Assembly: GCF_030698175.1 (NCBI RefSeq)
Contig: NZ_JAUYNT010000015.1
Location: 1-64,000, forward strand
Direction of reading: 5' to 3'
Origin: Pseudomonas sp.
GTDB taxonomy: Bacteria > Pseudomonadota > Gammaproteobacteria > Pseudomonadales > Pseudomonadaceae
Length of the DNA stretch: 64,000 nt
Shown: positions 20,084-27,761 of the stretch, one piece after another
Layout: each line of letters begins with the position of its first letter
Position numbering within the stretch: the first letter of the stretch is position 1
Position numbers and translations under genes: made by a program
Notes under the pieces: model-generated
Database searches by the model: none
What the model was told of the DNA's origin: nothing
Seen by the model: the letters and a program-made list of their open reading frames with translations, nothing else

Positions 20084-20794
20084 TCACTCGAACGCCCGGC
20101 CTTCACCCGCTTCTTCATAAGTTACCCCCTCGCGGATGTGGTAAATACGCTTGAAGGTGGGGATGATCTTCTCGTCATGGGTGACGACGATGATCGCGGT
20201 CTCGAACTTGCGTGCCATGTCGTTGAGGATACGGATGACGGCCATGGCCCGCTCGCTGTCGAGTGGCGCAGTAGGCTCGTCGGCCAGAATGACTGGCGGG
20301 CGGTTGACCAGGCCACGGGCAATGGCAACGCGCTGTTGCTCGCCGCCCGACAACTGGGAAGGCATCGCTTTGGCCCGGTGTTGCACGTCCAGTGCGGTGA
20401 GCAAATCGAGTGCGCTGTTGCGCGCATCCGCATTGGGCACGCCGGCCAGCATGGGTAGCAGCGCCACGTTGTCGGTGACATCGAGAAATGGAATCAGGTA
20501 CGGCGCCTGAAATACGAAACCAATCTTATCCCGGCGCAAGGCGCGCAGATCACGGACTTTCCAGCCATCGTCGTAGATCACTTCGGCGCCCAACGTCATG
20601 CGGCCGGCAGTCGGTTCGATTACCGCACCCAGACATTTAAGCAGCGTGCTCTTGCCCGAGCCGGAAGGGCCGATCAACCCGACCACTTCACCTGGCGCAA
20701 CATGGATATTCACGTCCCGCAAGGCAAAGACAGCGGTGTCACCCTCGCCATAGCGTTTGCTTAAACGTTCGATGTGGATGCCTTTGCCACTCAT
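20084..20794 (-). CDS. ABC efflux ATPase (DevA/MacB type)
   Basis: A 236-residue ATPase with Walker A GPSGSGKST (about 38-46), signature LSGGEQQRV and Walker B VILADEPTAPLD. It is the last gene of a four-gene minus-strand operon with an FtsX-like permease, a membrane fusion protein and a TetR regulator. The start ATG at 20794 is one base after the permease stop and has GGAGG seven bases upstream; the in-frame TTG at 20806 is less likely. The arrangement resembles DevBCA/MacAB-type exporters working through an outer-membrane channel encoded elsewhere. Confidence 0.9.
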   Translation of the reverse strand: MSGKGIHIERLSKRYGEGDTAVFALRDVNIHVAPGEVVGLIGPSGSGKSTLLKCLGAVIEPTAGRMTLGAEVIYDDGWKVRDLRALRRDKIGFVFQAPYLIPFLDVTDNVALLPMLAGVPNADARNSALDLLTALDVQHRAKAMPSQLSGGEQQRVAIARGLVNRPPVILADEPTAPLDSERAMAVIRILNDMARKFETAIIVVTHDEKIIPTFKRIYHIREGVTYEEAGEGRAFE

Positions 20795-20795
20795 G

Positions 20796-22001
20796 TCAGC
20801 CTCCAATGGCTTCGGCCGGATCGACCTTGAGCGCCATGCGAATGGCGACGATGCTGGCTAGGATGCAGATCATGAGCACGGCGAAAAAACCGGCGATGGA
20901 GTCGAACGGCATCAGCAGTACGTACTTGGGAAACAGGGGCGCTGAGAACGTGGCGGTGATCTTGCCGACCACGAAGCCGATCACGCCCAGGGCGAGCGCC
21001 TGCTGCATGATCATTGCAGCAATGGTTCGGTTGCGTGTGCCGATGAGCTTCAATACCGCGATCTCGCGGATTTTGTCCATCGTCAGCGAATAGATGATGA
21101 AGGCAACGATGGCCGCGCTAACGATGGCCAAAATAACCAGGAACATGCCGATCTGCTTGGCCGAGGTGGCGATCAGCTTGCTGACTAGAATGTCTTCCAT
21201 CTGGGCTCGGGTGTAGACCGTCAAACGCTTCCAGCGCCGGATGGATTCGGCCACCTCATCCGGCGTATGGCCAGGCTTTAGTGTGACCAACACTGCATTG
21301 ACGAACGCGTTGCTGCTCTGTGATGCAATCACCGCATCCAGCAAGCCTGGAACGCCGGGTCGATTGAAGTCCGGGTTGGCCGCAGTGCGCCGCCGGCTTT
21401 GCCAAATGGCGTCGTTGTCCTTGAGGAACTGAGCTTCTTGGGCATCCTTGAGCGGAATAAATACCATCGGGTCGCCACTAGACGACACCATGCGCTGGGT
21501 CAGTCCGACGACGGTGTAATGATTGCGGCGAATAGCCAGCCGATCTCCCAGTTTGAAGCCGACTGCGATGTCGGCCACCGCCTCATAGTGGCCTCGCGTG
21601 ATCTGGCGCCCTGTGACCAGATAAGGGGGCCAGCCTGGTGTCGTTCCTAACTCGCCGGGCGCGATGCCGACCACCATGCTGCGGACATCGCTCTCCCCCT
21701 TGCGCACTTGCATGGTCAGGTAGGTCACGTTAGCGGCCTGGGCAACTCCCGGCATGGCGAGGATGGTGCGATACAGGTCATCGTTGAGGCTGGACGACTC
21801 CGCATAAGGGCCCAGAGTGTCCTTTTGCACCACCCAAAGGTCGGCGCCACTGTTGTCGAGCAGCGCCTTGCCGTCGTCCACCATGCCCCGATAAACCCCA
21901 GCCATGACCAGGGTGACGCCAATCAGCAAACCCAGACCGATGCCTGTGAAGACGAACTTTCCCCAGGCATGAAGAATGTCACGGCTGGCCAGGTTGATCA
22001 T
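20796..22001 (-). CDS. FtsX-like ABC efflux permease (DevC/MacB type)
   Basis: A 401-residue protein with one N-terminal membrane helix (about 15-38), a large periplasmic domain (about 40-275) and three C-terminal helices (about 285-385), the classical MacB/DevC fold without a fused ATPase. Its ATG overlaps the stop codon of the membrane fusion gene (ATGA). It should couple the ATPase to the periplasmic adaptor. Confidence 0.88.
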   Translation of the reverse strand: MINLASRDILHAWGKFVFTGIGLGLLIGVTLVMAGVYRGMVDDGKALLDNSGADLWVVQKDTLGPYAESSSLNDDLYRTILAMPGVAQAANVTYLTMQVRKGESDVRSMVVGIAPGELGTTPGWPPYLVTGRQITRGHYEAVADIAVGFKLGDRLAIRRNHYTVVGLTQRMVSSSGDPMVFIPLKDAQEAQFLKDNDAIWQSRRRTAANPDFNRPGVPGLLDAVIASQSSNAFVNAVLVTLKPGHTPDEVAESIRRWKRLTVYTRAQMEDILVSKLIATSAKQIGMFLVILAIVSAAIVAFIIYSLTMDKIREIAVLKLIGTRNRTIAAMIMQQALALGVIGFVVGKITATFSAPLFPKYVLLMPFDSIAGFFAVLMICILASIVAIRMALKVDPAEAIGG

Positions 22002-23149
22002 CTTGATACTCCTGGGATGTCATCGACCACATGGATGCGGTTACTCGCCGTCAGCGCCTTCTCGCTATAGACCACCACCTGGTCCCCATTCTTGAGCCCT
22101 TCGCGCACTTGCACGTAACCATTCAGGTCGGCAGCACCGAGCTTGACCGGAGAGAAATGCAGATCACCCCCGACGATTTGCCAGACCCCCACGGTGTCGC
22201 CTTCACGCCGGACTGCAGCGTTAGGAATGGTCGCCACGGCTGGGAGTGCGGGCAAACCGACAGTGACTTCGGCCAGTTCACCCACCGGCGGAAAAGGCTG
22301 GGGGATAGCATCGAAGAGCACTTTGGCGAGCAGCTCTTCGGTCACCGCATCGGCCTTGGGCTCCACACGCAACACGCGACCTTGCAACGGCTGGCCGCCA
22401 CGCGAGCGCAGGACGATACGTGCAGGCAGTCCCCCGGCAAGTCCCGATGCGCTTATCAGGTCGAAGCGCACGTTGACCCAGAAACTCTTGGGGTCAATGA
22501 TCTCCACCACAACCTGGCCGGCGACAATAGTCGTGCCGGGCTCGGCATCACGCACGCTAACCACGCCATCGACGGGGGCGATTAGGCGCAAATTGAGGCG
22601 CTGCGCTACCAGTCCTTCACGGTCGAATTGAGCACGAGCAAGCTCCTCTCGAGCAGAGGACAGAACTGCATCGGCAATCTGCAGCTCCTGCCGCTTAGTG
22701 CCAACGATTTCCTCGCTAACCAAGCGCGCGACGAACAATTGCTCATAGCGATGGGCTTGGGTTCTTGCATAGGATTGCCTCGCTTGGGCCTCACGCAACG
22801 CTGCGTCCGTCCGTTTGACTGTCGACTCTTGTGAGCGAATCCGATCATCTAGATCCACCGGGTCCATTTCTCCGAGCACTTGTCCGCCCTTGACCTGATT
22901 ACCCACATGCACATCCAGGCGCTTGAGGCGCCCGGCAGATGTGGGCCCGATCTTGTATGTGTAGCGCGCCTCCACCGTGCCGATACCGAACAGTTCCGGT
23001 GCGACTGCCCGCGATTCCACGGCCACGACCGTCACAGCGATCGGTGCGAGAGGACCCGATCGCAGGCCAACGTAGATAAAGAGTGCGAGTAATGGAGCGA
23101 TGACGGCGAGCAACGCCAGTGTGCGGCCTTGTAAAGGCAGACGACTCAT
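21998..23149 (-). CDS. HlyD/MacA-type membrane fusion protein
   Basis: A 383-residue periplasmic adaptor with an N-terminal anchor (about 10-27), a lipoyl-like half (KIGPTSAGRLKRLDVHVGNQVKGGQVLGEMDP, about 66-97), a coiled-coil hairpin (about 105-190), the second lipoyl half with LIAPVDGVVSVRDAEPGT (about 210), and beta-barrel and membrane-proximal domains. It would link the FtsX-like permease to an outer-membrane channel. Its start and stop codons overlap the neighbours (ATGA at both ends). Confidence 0.9.
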   Translation of the reverse strand: MSRLPLQGRTLALLAVIAPLLALFIYVGLRSGPLAPIAVTVVAVESRAVAPELFGIGTVEARYTYKIGPTSAGRLKRLDVHVGNQVKGGQVLGEMDPVDLDDRIRSQESTVKRTDAALREAQARQSYARTQAHRYEQLFVARLVSEEIVGTKRQELQIADAVLSSAREELARAQFDREGLVAQRLNLRLIAPVDGVVSVRDAEPGTTIVAGQVVVEIIDPKSFWVNVRFDLISASGLAGGLPARIVLRSRGGQPLQGRVLRVEPKADAVTEELLAKVLFDAIPQPFPPVGELAEVTVGLPALPAVATIPNAAVRREGDTVGVWQIVGGDLHFSPVKLGAADLNGYVQVREGLKNGDQVVVYSEKALTASNRIHVVDDIPGVSR

Positions 23150-23754
23150 GGCCTGCTCTCGATGCCGCGCCGATAGATCGCAAATACTCGTGGCGCGTCG
23201 CGACGTATGCGTTCCAGGTCTCCATCCAGCAGCGACTGCATGATCAGGCCCTGAATCGTGCCAATAAAGAGCGTGGCCGCCGCCTCGTTATCCAGGGCGA
23301 GGGACAATTCGCCGCTCGATTTGCCCTTCTCGATAAGTCGATGCAAGCGTTCCCCGTACCGCTGAATCAACGTCTGTACCATGCGCTTAGCCGCCGTCGA
23401 TTCGGCGCGCTGAAGTTCGCCAAACATCATCCGGGGAACACCAGGGTGCTCGGCCACGAATTCGATATGGCTCATGAACATCGCTTCCAGCGCGGCCAAG
23501 GGCGATTCGACCCCCTGTACGGAGCGATCAATTCGAGTCAGAAGACGCTCGGCTATCCACTCCATGACCGCCTGCCAGATGGCTTCCTTGTTCGTGAAAT
23601 GCCGAAACAGTGCGCCTTGGGTTACCCGCATGTGCTTGGCGATAGCCGCTGTGGTGATCTCGCTGGGGTTTTTTGAACCGGCAAGCGCAATCACTGACTC
23701 TACAGTCACGGCCCGTCGTTCATCGGCCGGGAGATATTTGGGTCGGTTATCCAT
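23146..23754 (-). CDS. TetR-family repressor of the efflux operon
   Basis: A 202-residue TetR regulator with an N-terminal helix-turn-helix (about 25-70; ITTAAIAKHMRVTQGALFRHFTNKEAIW) and a C-terminal ligand-binding domain. It is the first gene of the operon tetR-adaptor-permease-ATPase. The start ATG lies 5 bases downstream of a perfect 46-base palindrome (23759-23804), and no clear ribosome site separates them, so expression may be weak and auto-repressed. Confidence 0.92.
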   Translation of the reverse strand: MDNRPKYLPADERRAVTVESVIALAGSKNPSEITTAAIAKHMRVTQGALFRHFTNKEAIWQAVMEWIAERLLTRIDRSVQGVESPLAALEAMFMSHIEFVAEHPGVPRMMFGELQRAESTAAKRMVQTLIQRYGERLHRLIEKGKSSGELSLALDNEAAATLFIGTIQGLIMQSLLDGDLERIRRDAPRVFAIYRRGIESRP

Positions 23755-23758
23755 AAAC

Positions 23759-23804
23759 GTTCACTCGATAAGATAGTAATTGATTACTATCTTATCGAGT
23801 GAAC
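23759..23804. promoter_or_regulatory. Perfect 46-base palindrome, likely TetR operator and promoter of the efflux operon
   Basis: The arms 23759-23780 and 23783-23804 are exact reverse complements of 22 bases with a 2-base centre (TG). The core reads ATAGTAAT-TG-ATTACTAT. It is AT-rich, immediately upstream of tetR, and long enough to hold two overlapping TetR dimers. The divergent side holds no gene except the tesA remnant, so it should control only the minus-strand operon. Confidence 0.8.
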
Positions 23805-23884
23805 AAAAAACTGCAAGCCTTGATGGTTATGCTTGACCCCCCGAGTGCTCAGGAGCAGCGTTGCTATCAACGCCGCTGGTAATA

Positions 23885-23998
23885 CCGTTTTTTCTCGGGG
23901 TGCCGATGTTGATGCAGGGCGATGGCATTCACCCGGCGGCCGCGGCTCAGCCGCGCTTACTGGAAAATCTCTGGCCGCAGCTGCAACCCTTGCTCTGA
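23885..23998 (+). pseudogene. Remnant of the 3' end of a second tesA
   Basis: From CCGTTTTTTCT onward the sequence aligns with the last codons of tesA: 57 bases at 23896-23952 are identical to 19860-19916, followed by a diverged but alignable tail ending LWPQLQPLL and TGA at 23996-23998. Relative to the intact gene about 12 bases are missing just before the exact block. The fragment lies directly before the 93-residue gene that normally follows tesA, so this is probably the original resident tail. Confidence 0.85.
23896..23952 (+). repeat. 57-bp exact direct repeat within tesA remnant (copy 2)
   Basis: Identical to 19860-19916 and in the same orientation. Beyond the block the two copies diverge (TCGTTTGCTCGAC versus GCGCTTACTGGAA), which argues against a simple assembly duplication. 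Confidence 0.95.
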
Positions 23999-24053
23999 GG
24001 CTTTTCTGCCTGAGCGCTTTGGGCTAAGGTGGCGGCCCTTTTTGGAGTCGACA

Positions 24054-24335
24054 ATGCCGCGCGTTGCCTGGTCCCTGCATGCCTATCAGTTGATCGAGCC
24101 CGACGAGCAGCTCGACCTGTTCGCCTGCCGCGAAGTTCGTGTGCATTTGCTGGCGCGCCAGCTTGAACTGGGTGGTTTTGCCGACCGTACGCTTTGCGCC
24201 AGCTTGCTACCGGCGCATCCGCGCTTGCTTGATGTGGATAAAACCAAGTTGCGTGACCAGCGTTTGTGCCGTGCTTGCCAATCGGTACTGCAGGCGCAGC
24301 GACGTGGCGACCGACCGCTCTGGCCTAGCGTCTAA
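24054..24335 (+). CDS. Conserved hypothetical protein downstream of tesA (93 aa)
   Basis: A 93-residue basic soluble protein rich in leucine and arginine with several cysteines (CRE, CAS, LCRACQS). No signal peptide or known motif is recognised. The start at 24054 follows a GGAG site 9 bases upstream. Its place between tesA and the L,D-transpeptidase is, from memory, conserved in Pseudomonas. Confidence 0.68.
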   Translation: MPRVAWSLHAYQLIEPDEQLDLFACREVRVHLLARQLELGGFADRTLCASLLPAHPRLLDVDKTKLRDQRLCRACQSVLQAQRRGDRPLWPSV

Positions 24336-24416
24336 GGCGGCTCGGTTGGCCTGGCGGGGGGTTATCGGTGTACAATTGTCGGTCATTTTCCCGTCAGTCA
24401 TGCCAAGGATTTCCGG

Positions 24417-25376
24417 ATGTTGTCCCGCGCTCCGCTAGTTGCCTGTTCCCTGTCGCTTGCCCTGTTGTTTTCGGCAGGTTCTGTTGCCGCCCTTGAGCTG
24501 CCGTTGCCACCTGTTGGTGAAGACATTGTCGGCCAAGTACAGGTAATCAAAGCCAAGTACGAAGACACCTTTGCTGATCTGGGCAAAGTCTACGACCTTG
24601 GCTATGCCGAAATGCTGGCAGCCAATCCCAGTGTCGATGCTTGGTTGCCGGGCGAGGGGTCAGACATCGTTCTACCGACCCGTTTCATCCTGCCAGCGGG
24701 GCCGCGCGAAGGTATCGTGATCAACCTCGCCGAGTACCGGATGTACTACTTCCCGAAAGGCCGTAACGTGGTTTACACCTACCCACTGGGTATTGGCCGT
24801 GAGGGCTGGGGTTCACCAGTTACCAATACCGTGATTACTGGCAAAATCAATAATCCTGCCTGGTATCCACCCAAGTCCATTCGCGAAGAGCACGCAGCGG
24901 AAGGTGATCCGTTGCCAACCGTAGTGGCGCCGGGGCCGAACAATCCCTTGGGGCCGTTCAAGTTTACTCTGGGCACTCCGGGTTACTTGATTCATGGTTC
25001 GAACAAGAAGTTCGGTATCGGCATGCGTGTCAGCCATGGCTGCTTTCGTATGCTCAACAACAATGTGCTTGAGCTGGCGAGCTTGGCGCCAATCGGTACC
25101 AAGATTCGCATCATTAACGAGCCCTACAAGTTCGGCATCAGTGGCGGCAAGGTTTACCTCGAAGCCCATACTCCGCTGGACGATCATGGCACGCCATCTT
25201 TGGTTGATAAGCACACTGCAGTGATTAACGCCCTGCTGAAGCGTGATGACTTGGTTAATCGCTTGCGCCTGGATTGGGATGTAGTGCGCGAAGTGGTTGC
25301 CGCGGAAGATGGTCTGCCAGTTGAAATCGCTGTACCCGATACCTCGGTTGCCAGCGTGGCGCCTGTATTGAACTAA
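24417..25376 (+). CDS. Periplasmic L,D-transpeptidase (YkuD family)
   Basis: The 319-residue protein has a signal peptide (about 1-25), a LysM-like region (about 38-92) and a YkuD catalytic domain (about 98-235) with H193 and the SHGCFR motif (S206-R211, catalytic C209). Enzymes of this family form 3-3 crosslinks or attach outer-membrane lipoproteins to peptidoglycan. The convergent neighbour is oprI, a Lpp-like lipoprotein ending in lysines, so a role in linking OprI to peptidoglycan is an attractive inference. A terminator follows the stop. Confidence 0.92.
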   Translation: MLSRAPLVACSLSLALLFSAGSVAALELPLPPVGEDIVGQVQVIKAKYEDTFADLGKVYDLGYAEMLAANPSVDAWLPGEGSDIVLPTRFILPAGPREGIVINLAEYRMYYFPKGRNVVYTYPLGIGREGWGSPVTNTVITGKINNPAWYPPKSIREEHAAEGDPLPTVVAPGPNNPLGPFKFTLGTPGYLIHGSNKKFGIGMRVSHGCFRMLNNNVLELASLAPIGTKIRIINEPYKFGISGGKVYLEAHTPLDDHGTPSLVDKHTAVINALLKRDDLVNRLRLDWDVVREVVAAEDGLPVEIAVPDTSVASVAPVLN

Positions 25377-25400
25377 TCGGCTGAACAAGCTGATAAACGA

Positions 25401-25437
25401 ACCCGTAATGCGCTATTTGCCGTTGCGGGTTTTTTTA
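25401..25437 (+). terminator. Terminator of the L,D-transpeptidase gene
   Basis: An ACCCGTAA / TTGCGGGT hairpin followed by seven T residues lies 24 bases after the stop codon. Confidence 0.82.
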
Positions 25438-25472
25438 TGCCTGGATAAAGCCTGGATTGAATTTTTTCCAAT

Positions 25473-25502
25473 AAAAAAGCCGACCCGCAAGCGGATCGGC
25501 TT
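25473..25502 (-). terminator. Terminator of oprI
   Basis: On the minus strand, an AAGCCGATCCGC / GCGGGTCGGCTT stem is followed by a run of T residues (read as AAAAAA at 25473-25478 on the plus strand), 18 bases after the oprI stop codon. Confidence 0.88.
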
Positions 25503-25520
25503 ATAAGTCTTGAAAGACTC

Positions 25521-25769
25521 TTACTTCTTGGAAGCTTTTTCCAGCATACGCAGAGCGCGCTCGTTGGCTTCGTCAGCAGTTTGCTGAGCTTTTTGAGCAG
25601 CAGCCATTGCTTCGTCAGCTTTGCTGTAGGCTTCGTCAGCGCGTGCTTGAGCACGAGCAGAAGAATCTTCTACTGCAGTGATTTTAGCTTCGATTTCTTT
25701 GGTGTTGCTGCAACCAGCGGCCAGAACGGCAGCCAAAGCGATAGCGGACAGCTTGAATACGTTGTTCAT
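25521..25769 (-). CDS. oprI: Outer-membrane lipoprotein OprI
   Basis: The 82-residue lipoprotein precursor has a lipobox LAAGC (cysteine 20), then an alanine-rich heptad-repeat helix ([20 protein letters not shown]) that forms a Lpp-like trimeric coiled coil, and ends with lysines (EKASKK) suitable for attachment to peptidoglycan. It is among the most abundant Pseudomonas proteins. The start ATG at 25769 has an AAGGGGA ribosome site; the ORF start at 25805 is too far upstream. Confidence 0.97.
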   Translation of the reverse strand: MNNVFKLSAIALAAVLAAGCSNTKEIEAKITAVEDSSARAQARADEAYSKADEAMAAAQKAQQTADEANERALRMLEKASKK

Positions 25770-25803
25770 GTGTTTCCCCTTAAGGTGGACTTTCCATAAA
25801 AGC

Positions 25804-25825
25804 AATTCTTCGAGCTCGAAGAATT
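25804..25825. promoter_or_regulatory. 22-bp perfect palindrome in the oprI upstream region
   Basis: AATTCTTCGAGCTCGAAGAATT is a perfect 22-base palindrome, 35 bases upstream of the oprI start codon. It would fold as a hairpin at the 5' end of the oprI mRNA or serve as a protein-binding site. The rest of the 353-base gap to the next gene (25826-26122) contains AT-rich sequence (likely the oprI promoter around 25850-25950) and no further gene. Confidence 0.55.
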
Positions 25826-26122
25826 TGCCGGTCTACATGTTACCCAGAACTGTTAATAAGTAAACCAATCGATCCTGTTAGCTGTGATTTTTTCTGTCTA
25901 AATTCAATGCCTAAGCACATTTGTCAGGTTTTTTACGGCTTTTGTATAAAAAACGCTCAGTTGCTAGCGACCCGGCTGGCAGCCTGCAGACGCAGGGCAT
26001 AAGCGCTCTTTTAGCGCGCGGTGGCTGCGCTTGGCACAAAGGATGCTCAGGCTTAGTCGGCCTGATAAGCTGCGGCTTGCATCCGTGGCGGATGCCTTTG
26101 CTCAGCATGTATGGAAGTTGCT

Positions 26123-27385
26123 ATGTCGAAAATTCTCAAGTGGGGCCTGCTCGCACTATTGGTGCTAGGCCTGTTGATTAAGGTGTCGCTGTGGTTGTCA
26201 GTGCGCGCGGTGATGAACGATGCCATCGCCCAGATGGCGCCAATGATGGACATCAGTTATGGCAGCATCACCTCCTCATTTGACGGGCGTGTGGGCCTTA
26301 ACCGGATTGAAGTTCGCATTCCGGCTCTGCACGACAGCGTGCGAGTCGCCAGCGCTGAGTTGAAATTTCACGGTTTGGGCGAGTTGTTGAGTTTTAAAGA
26401 ACGTTTGGCCGAAGGTAAATTTCCCGAGCAGTTGGCAATCAGCCTAAAAGGGCTAGCGCTGGATGTGCACGGCCCCTTGATGGTGCAGCTTTACGATCAA
26501 CCGGCCGAGCGCAGTGTGCTGACGGCGATGAGTGAGGTGGCATGTGGCAAGGTCGGCAGTATTGGCACCCGCGAGCTGCTGGATATGGGCTATCGAACCT
26601 TTGAAACCGACGCCGAGTTTTCCTACCAGTTCCAGCCGGGTGCGCAGCGCTTAAGTTTTAAACTGGTTTCCGCCACCCGCGACATGGCCGAAATGCGCGT
26701 GGGCATGACGCTGGCCAATATGTCGGAAAAGCCCGGTGATTTGATCGTCAATCCGCCGCGCCTGGCAATGGTGACCCTTGAGGTTGACGACAACCAATAT
26801 CAGCGCAAGGTACAGGATTATTGCGCCGGCAAGCTTGGCCAGAATCGTGAGCGTTATTTGCAAACGGCGGTTGAGAAAGTCGACCAAGTGTTACGCAGTC
26901 AGCGGATTGCGCTTGATCCGCTGGTGCTTGCCGCCTATGCGGGTTACTTGAAGGATCCGCAGTCGCTGCGCCTTGAACTCAATCCAACTGAGGGCATGGC
27001 GTGGGACGGTCTGGAGTTTTTTGCGGCTAAGGATGTCTTGGCCATGCTGCGGCCCGTGCTGTCGATCAATCAGCAGCACGTTGAGCCTTTAAGTTTTACT
27101 TGGCTCGATAGCAAGGCCTCGCAGGAGGATGTCGCCGTTGAACCGCGCGCGGTGGCGGCCCAGGCGCCGGTGCAGGGGGGGGATATCGAGTACGTAGCAG
27201 TAAACGAGCTGGCCAACTACGCTGGGAAGCGCGTGCAATTAATTACTTTTGATGGTCAAGGCTATTCAGGCTTGTTACGCAAGGTTGACAATGGCAAGGT
27301 CTATCTCACGCTCTTGGGTTCGGGTGGTTCTGCCGATATATCGTTGCGCTTGGATAAAGTTCATCAAGTTAGGATACTGTTTTGA
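26123..27385 (+). CDS. Membrane-anchored hypothetical protein (420 aa)
   Basis: An N-terminal membrane anchor (about residues 5-27) is followed by a large periplasmic domain of about 390 residues, with alternating beta-strands early on (DISYGSITSSFDGRVGLNRIEVRIP) resembling the YdgA/DUF945 or AsmA-like style. The C-terminal 70 residues (VNELANYAGKRVQLITFDGQGYSGLLRKVDNGKVYLTLL) look like a small SH3-like barrel. ATG 26123 follows GGAAG and is preferred over 26111. I do not recognise a specific family. It may be in an operon with the small acetyltransferase that follows 37 bases later. Confidence 0.75.
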   Translation: MSKILKWGLLALLVLGLLIKVSLWLSVRAVMNDAIAQMAPMMDISYGSITSSFDGRVGLNRIEVRIPALHDSVRVASAELKFHGLGELLSFKERLAEGKFPEQLAISLKGLALDVHGPLMVQLYDQPAERSVLTAMSEVACGKVGSIGTRELLDMGYRTFETDAEFSYQFQPGAQRLSFKLVSATRDMAEMRVGMTLANMSEKPGDLIVNPPRLAMVTLEVDDNQYQRKVQDYCAGKLGQNRERYLQTAVEKVDQVLRSQRIALDPLVLAAYAGYLKDPQSLRLELNPTEGMAWDGLEFFAAKDVLAMLRPVLSINQQHVEPLSFTWLDSKASQEDVAVEPRAVAAQAPVQGGDIEYVAVNELANYAGKRVQLITFDGQGYSGLLRKVDNGKVYLTLLGSGGSADISLRLDKVHQVRILF

Positions 27386-27422
27386 GAGGTACCAAGGTTT
27401 TGAAAAATACGGAGGCATTGCG

Positions 27423-27704
27423 ATGAGCGAGGCAGTCACTGTTCTGCACGATCAGGCCGGCCACCAATTTGAGGTCACGATAGATGACCACCGTGCTTAC
27501 TTGGCCTATATGGATCTGGGTAAGCAGACGCTGGATATCTATCGCACCTTTGTGCCGAATGCTTTGCGTGGCCGTGGTATTGCGGCGGCTTTGACTGCGC
27601 ATGCGCTGGAGTATGCGCAAGCCTCGGGTTATACGGTGATTGCCTCATGCTCCTACGTGGAGCGCTATATGGAGCGGCGTCAGCGCCATCTGGCAAAAGG
27701 TTGA
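27423..27704 (+). CDS. Small GNAT-family N-acetyltransferase (YidJ/COG2388 type)
   Basis: A 93-residue protein with the minimal acetyl-CoA-binding fold: a FEVTIDDHRAYLAY strand pair, VPNALRGRGIAAALTAHALEYA carrying the pyrophosphate-binding R/G-x-G loop (about 48-57), and a C-terminal VIASCSYVERYMERR. These mini-acetyltransferases are widespread; substrates are mostly unknown. GGAGG lies 8 bases before the ATG. It ends at a strong shared terminator. Confidence 0.85.
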   Translation: MSEAVTVLHDQAGHQFEVTIDDHRAYLAYMDLGKQTLDIYRTFVPNALRGRGIAAALTAHALEYAQASGYTVIASCSYVERYMERRQRHLAKG

Positions 27705-27710
27705 ATCGAC

Positions 27711-27752
27711 ACCAATAAAAACGCCGGGCAAATGCCCGGCGTTTTTATTGGT
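27711..27752. terminator. Bidirectional terminator between the acetyltransferase and DAHP synthase genes
   Basis: A perfect 20-bp inverted repeat (27711-27730 and 27733-27752; core ACGCCGGGCA-AA-TGCCCGGCGT) has an A-run on one arm and a T-run on the other. It ends transcription of both convergent genes. Confidence 0.93.
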
Positions 27753-27761
27753 GGAGGCCAA

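Noticed and set aside
19963..23884. Efflux operon as part of a transposon or prophage
   Set aside because: No integrase, transposase or terminal repeats other than the tesA and ABC gene duplications were seen.
19190..23952. Duplicate tesA pieces as an assembly error
   Set aside because: The copies differ at many positions outside the exact blocks and an entire four-gene operon lies between them, so simple misassembly is unlikely, though long reads would settle it.
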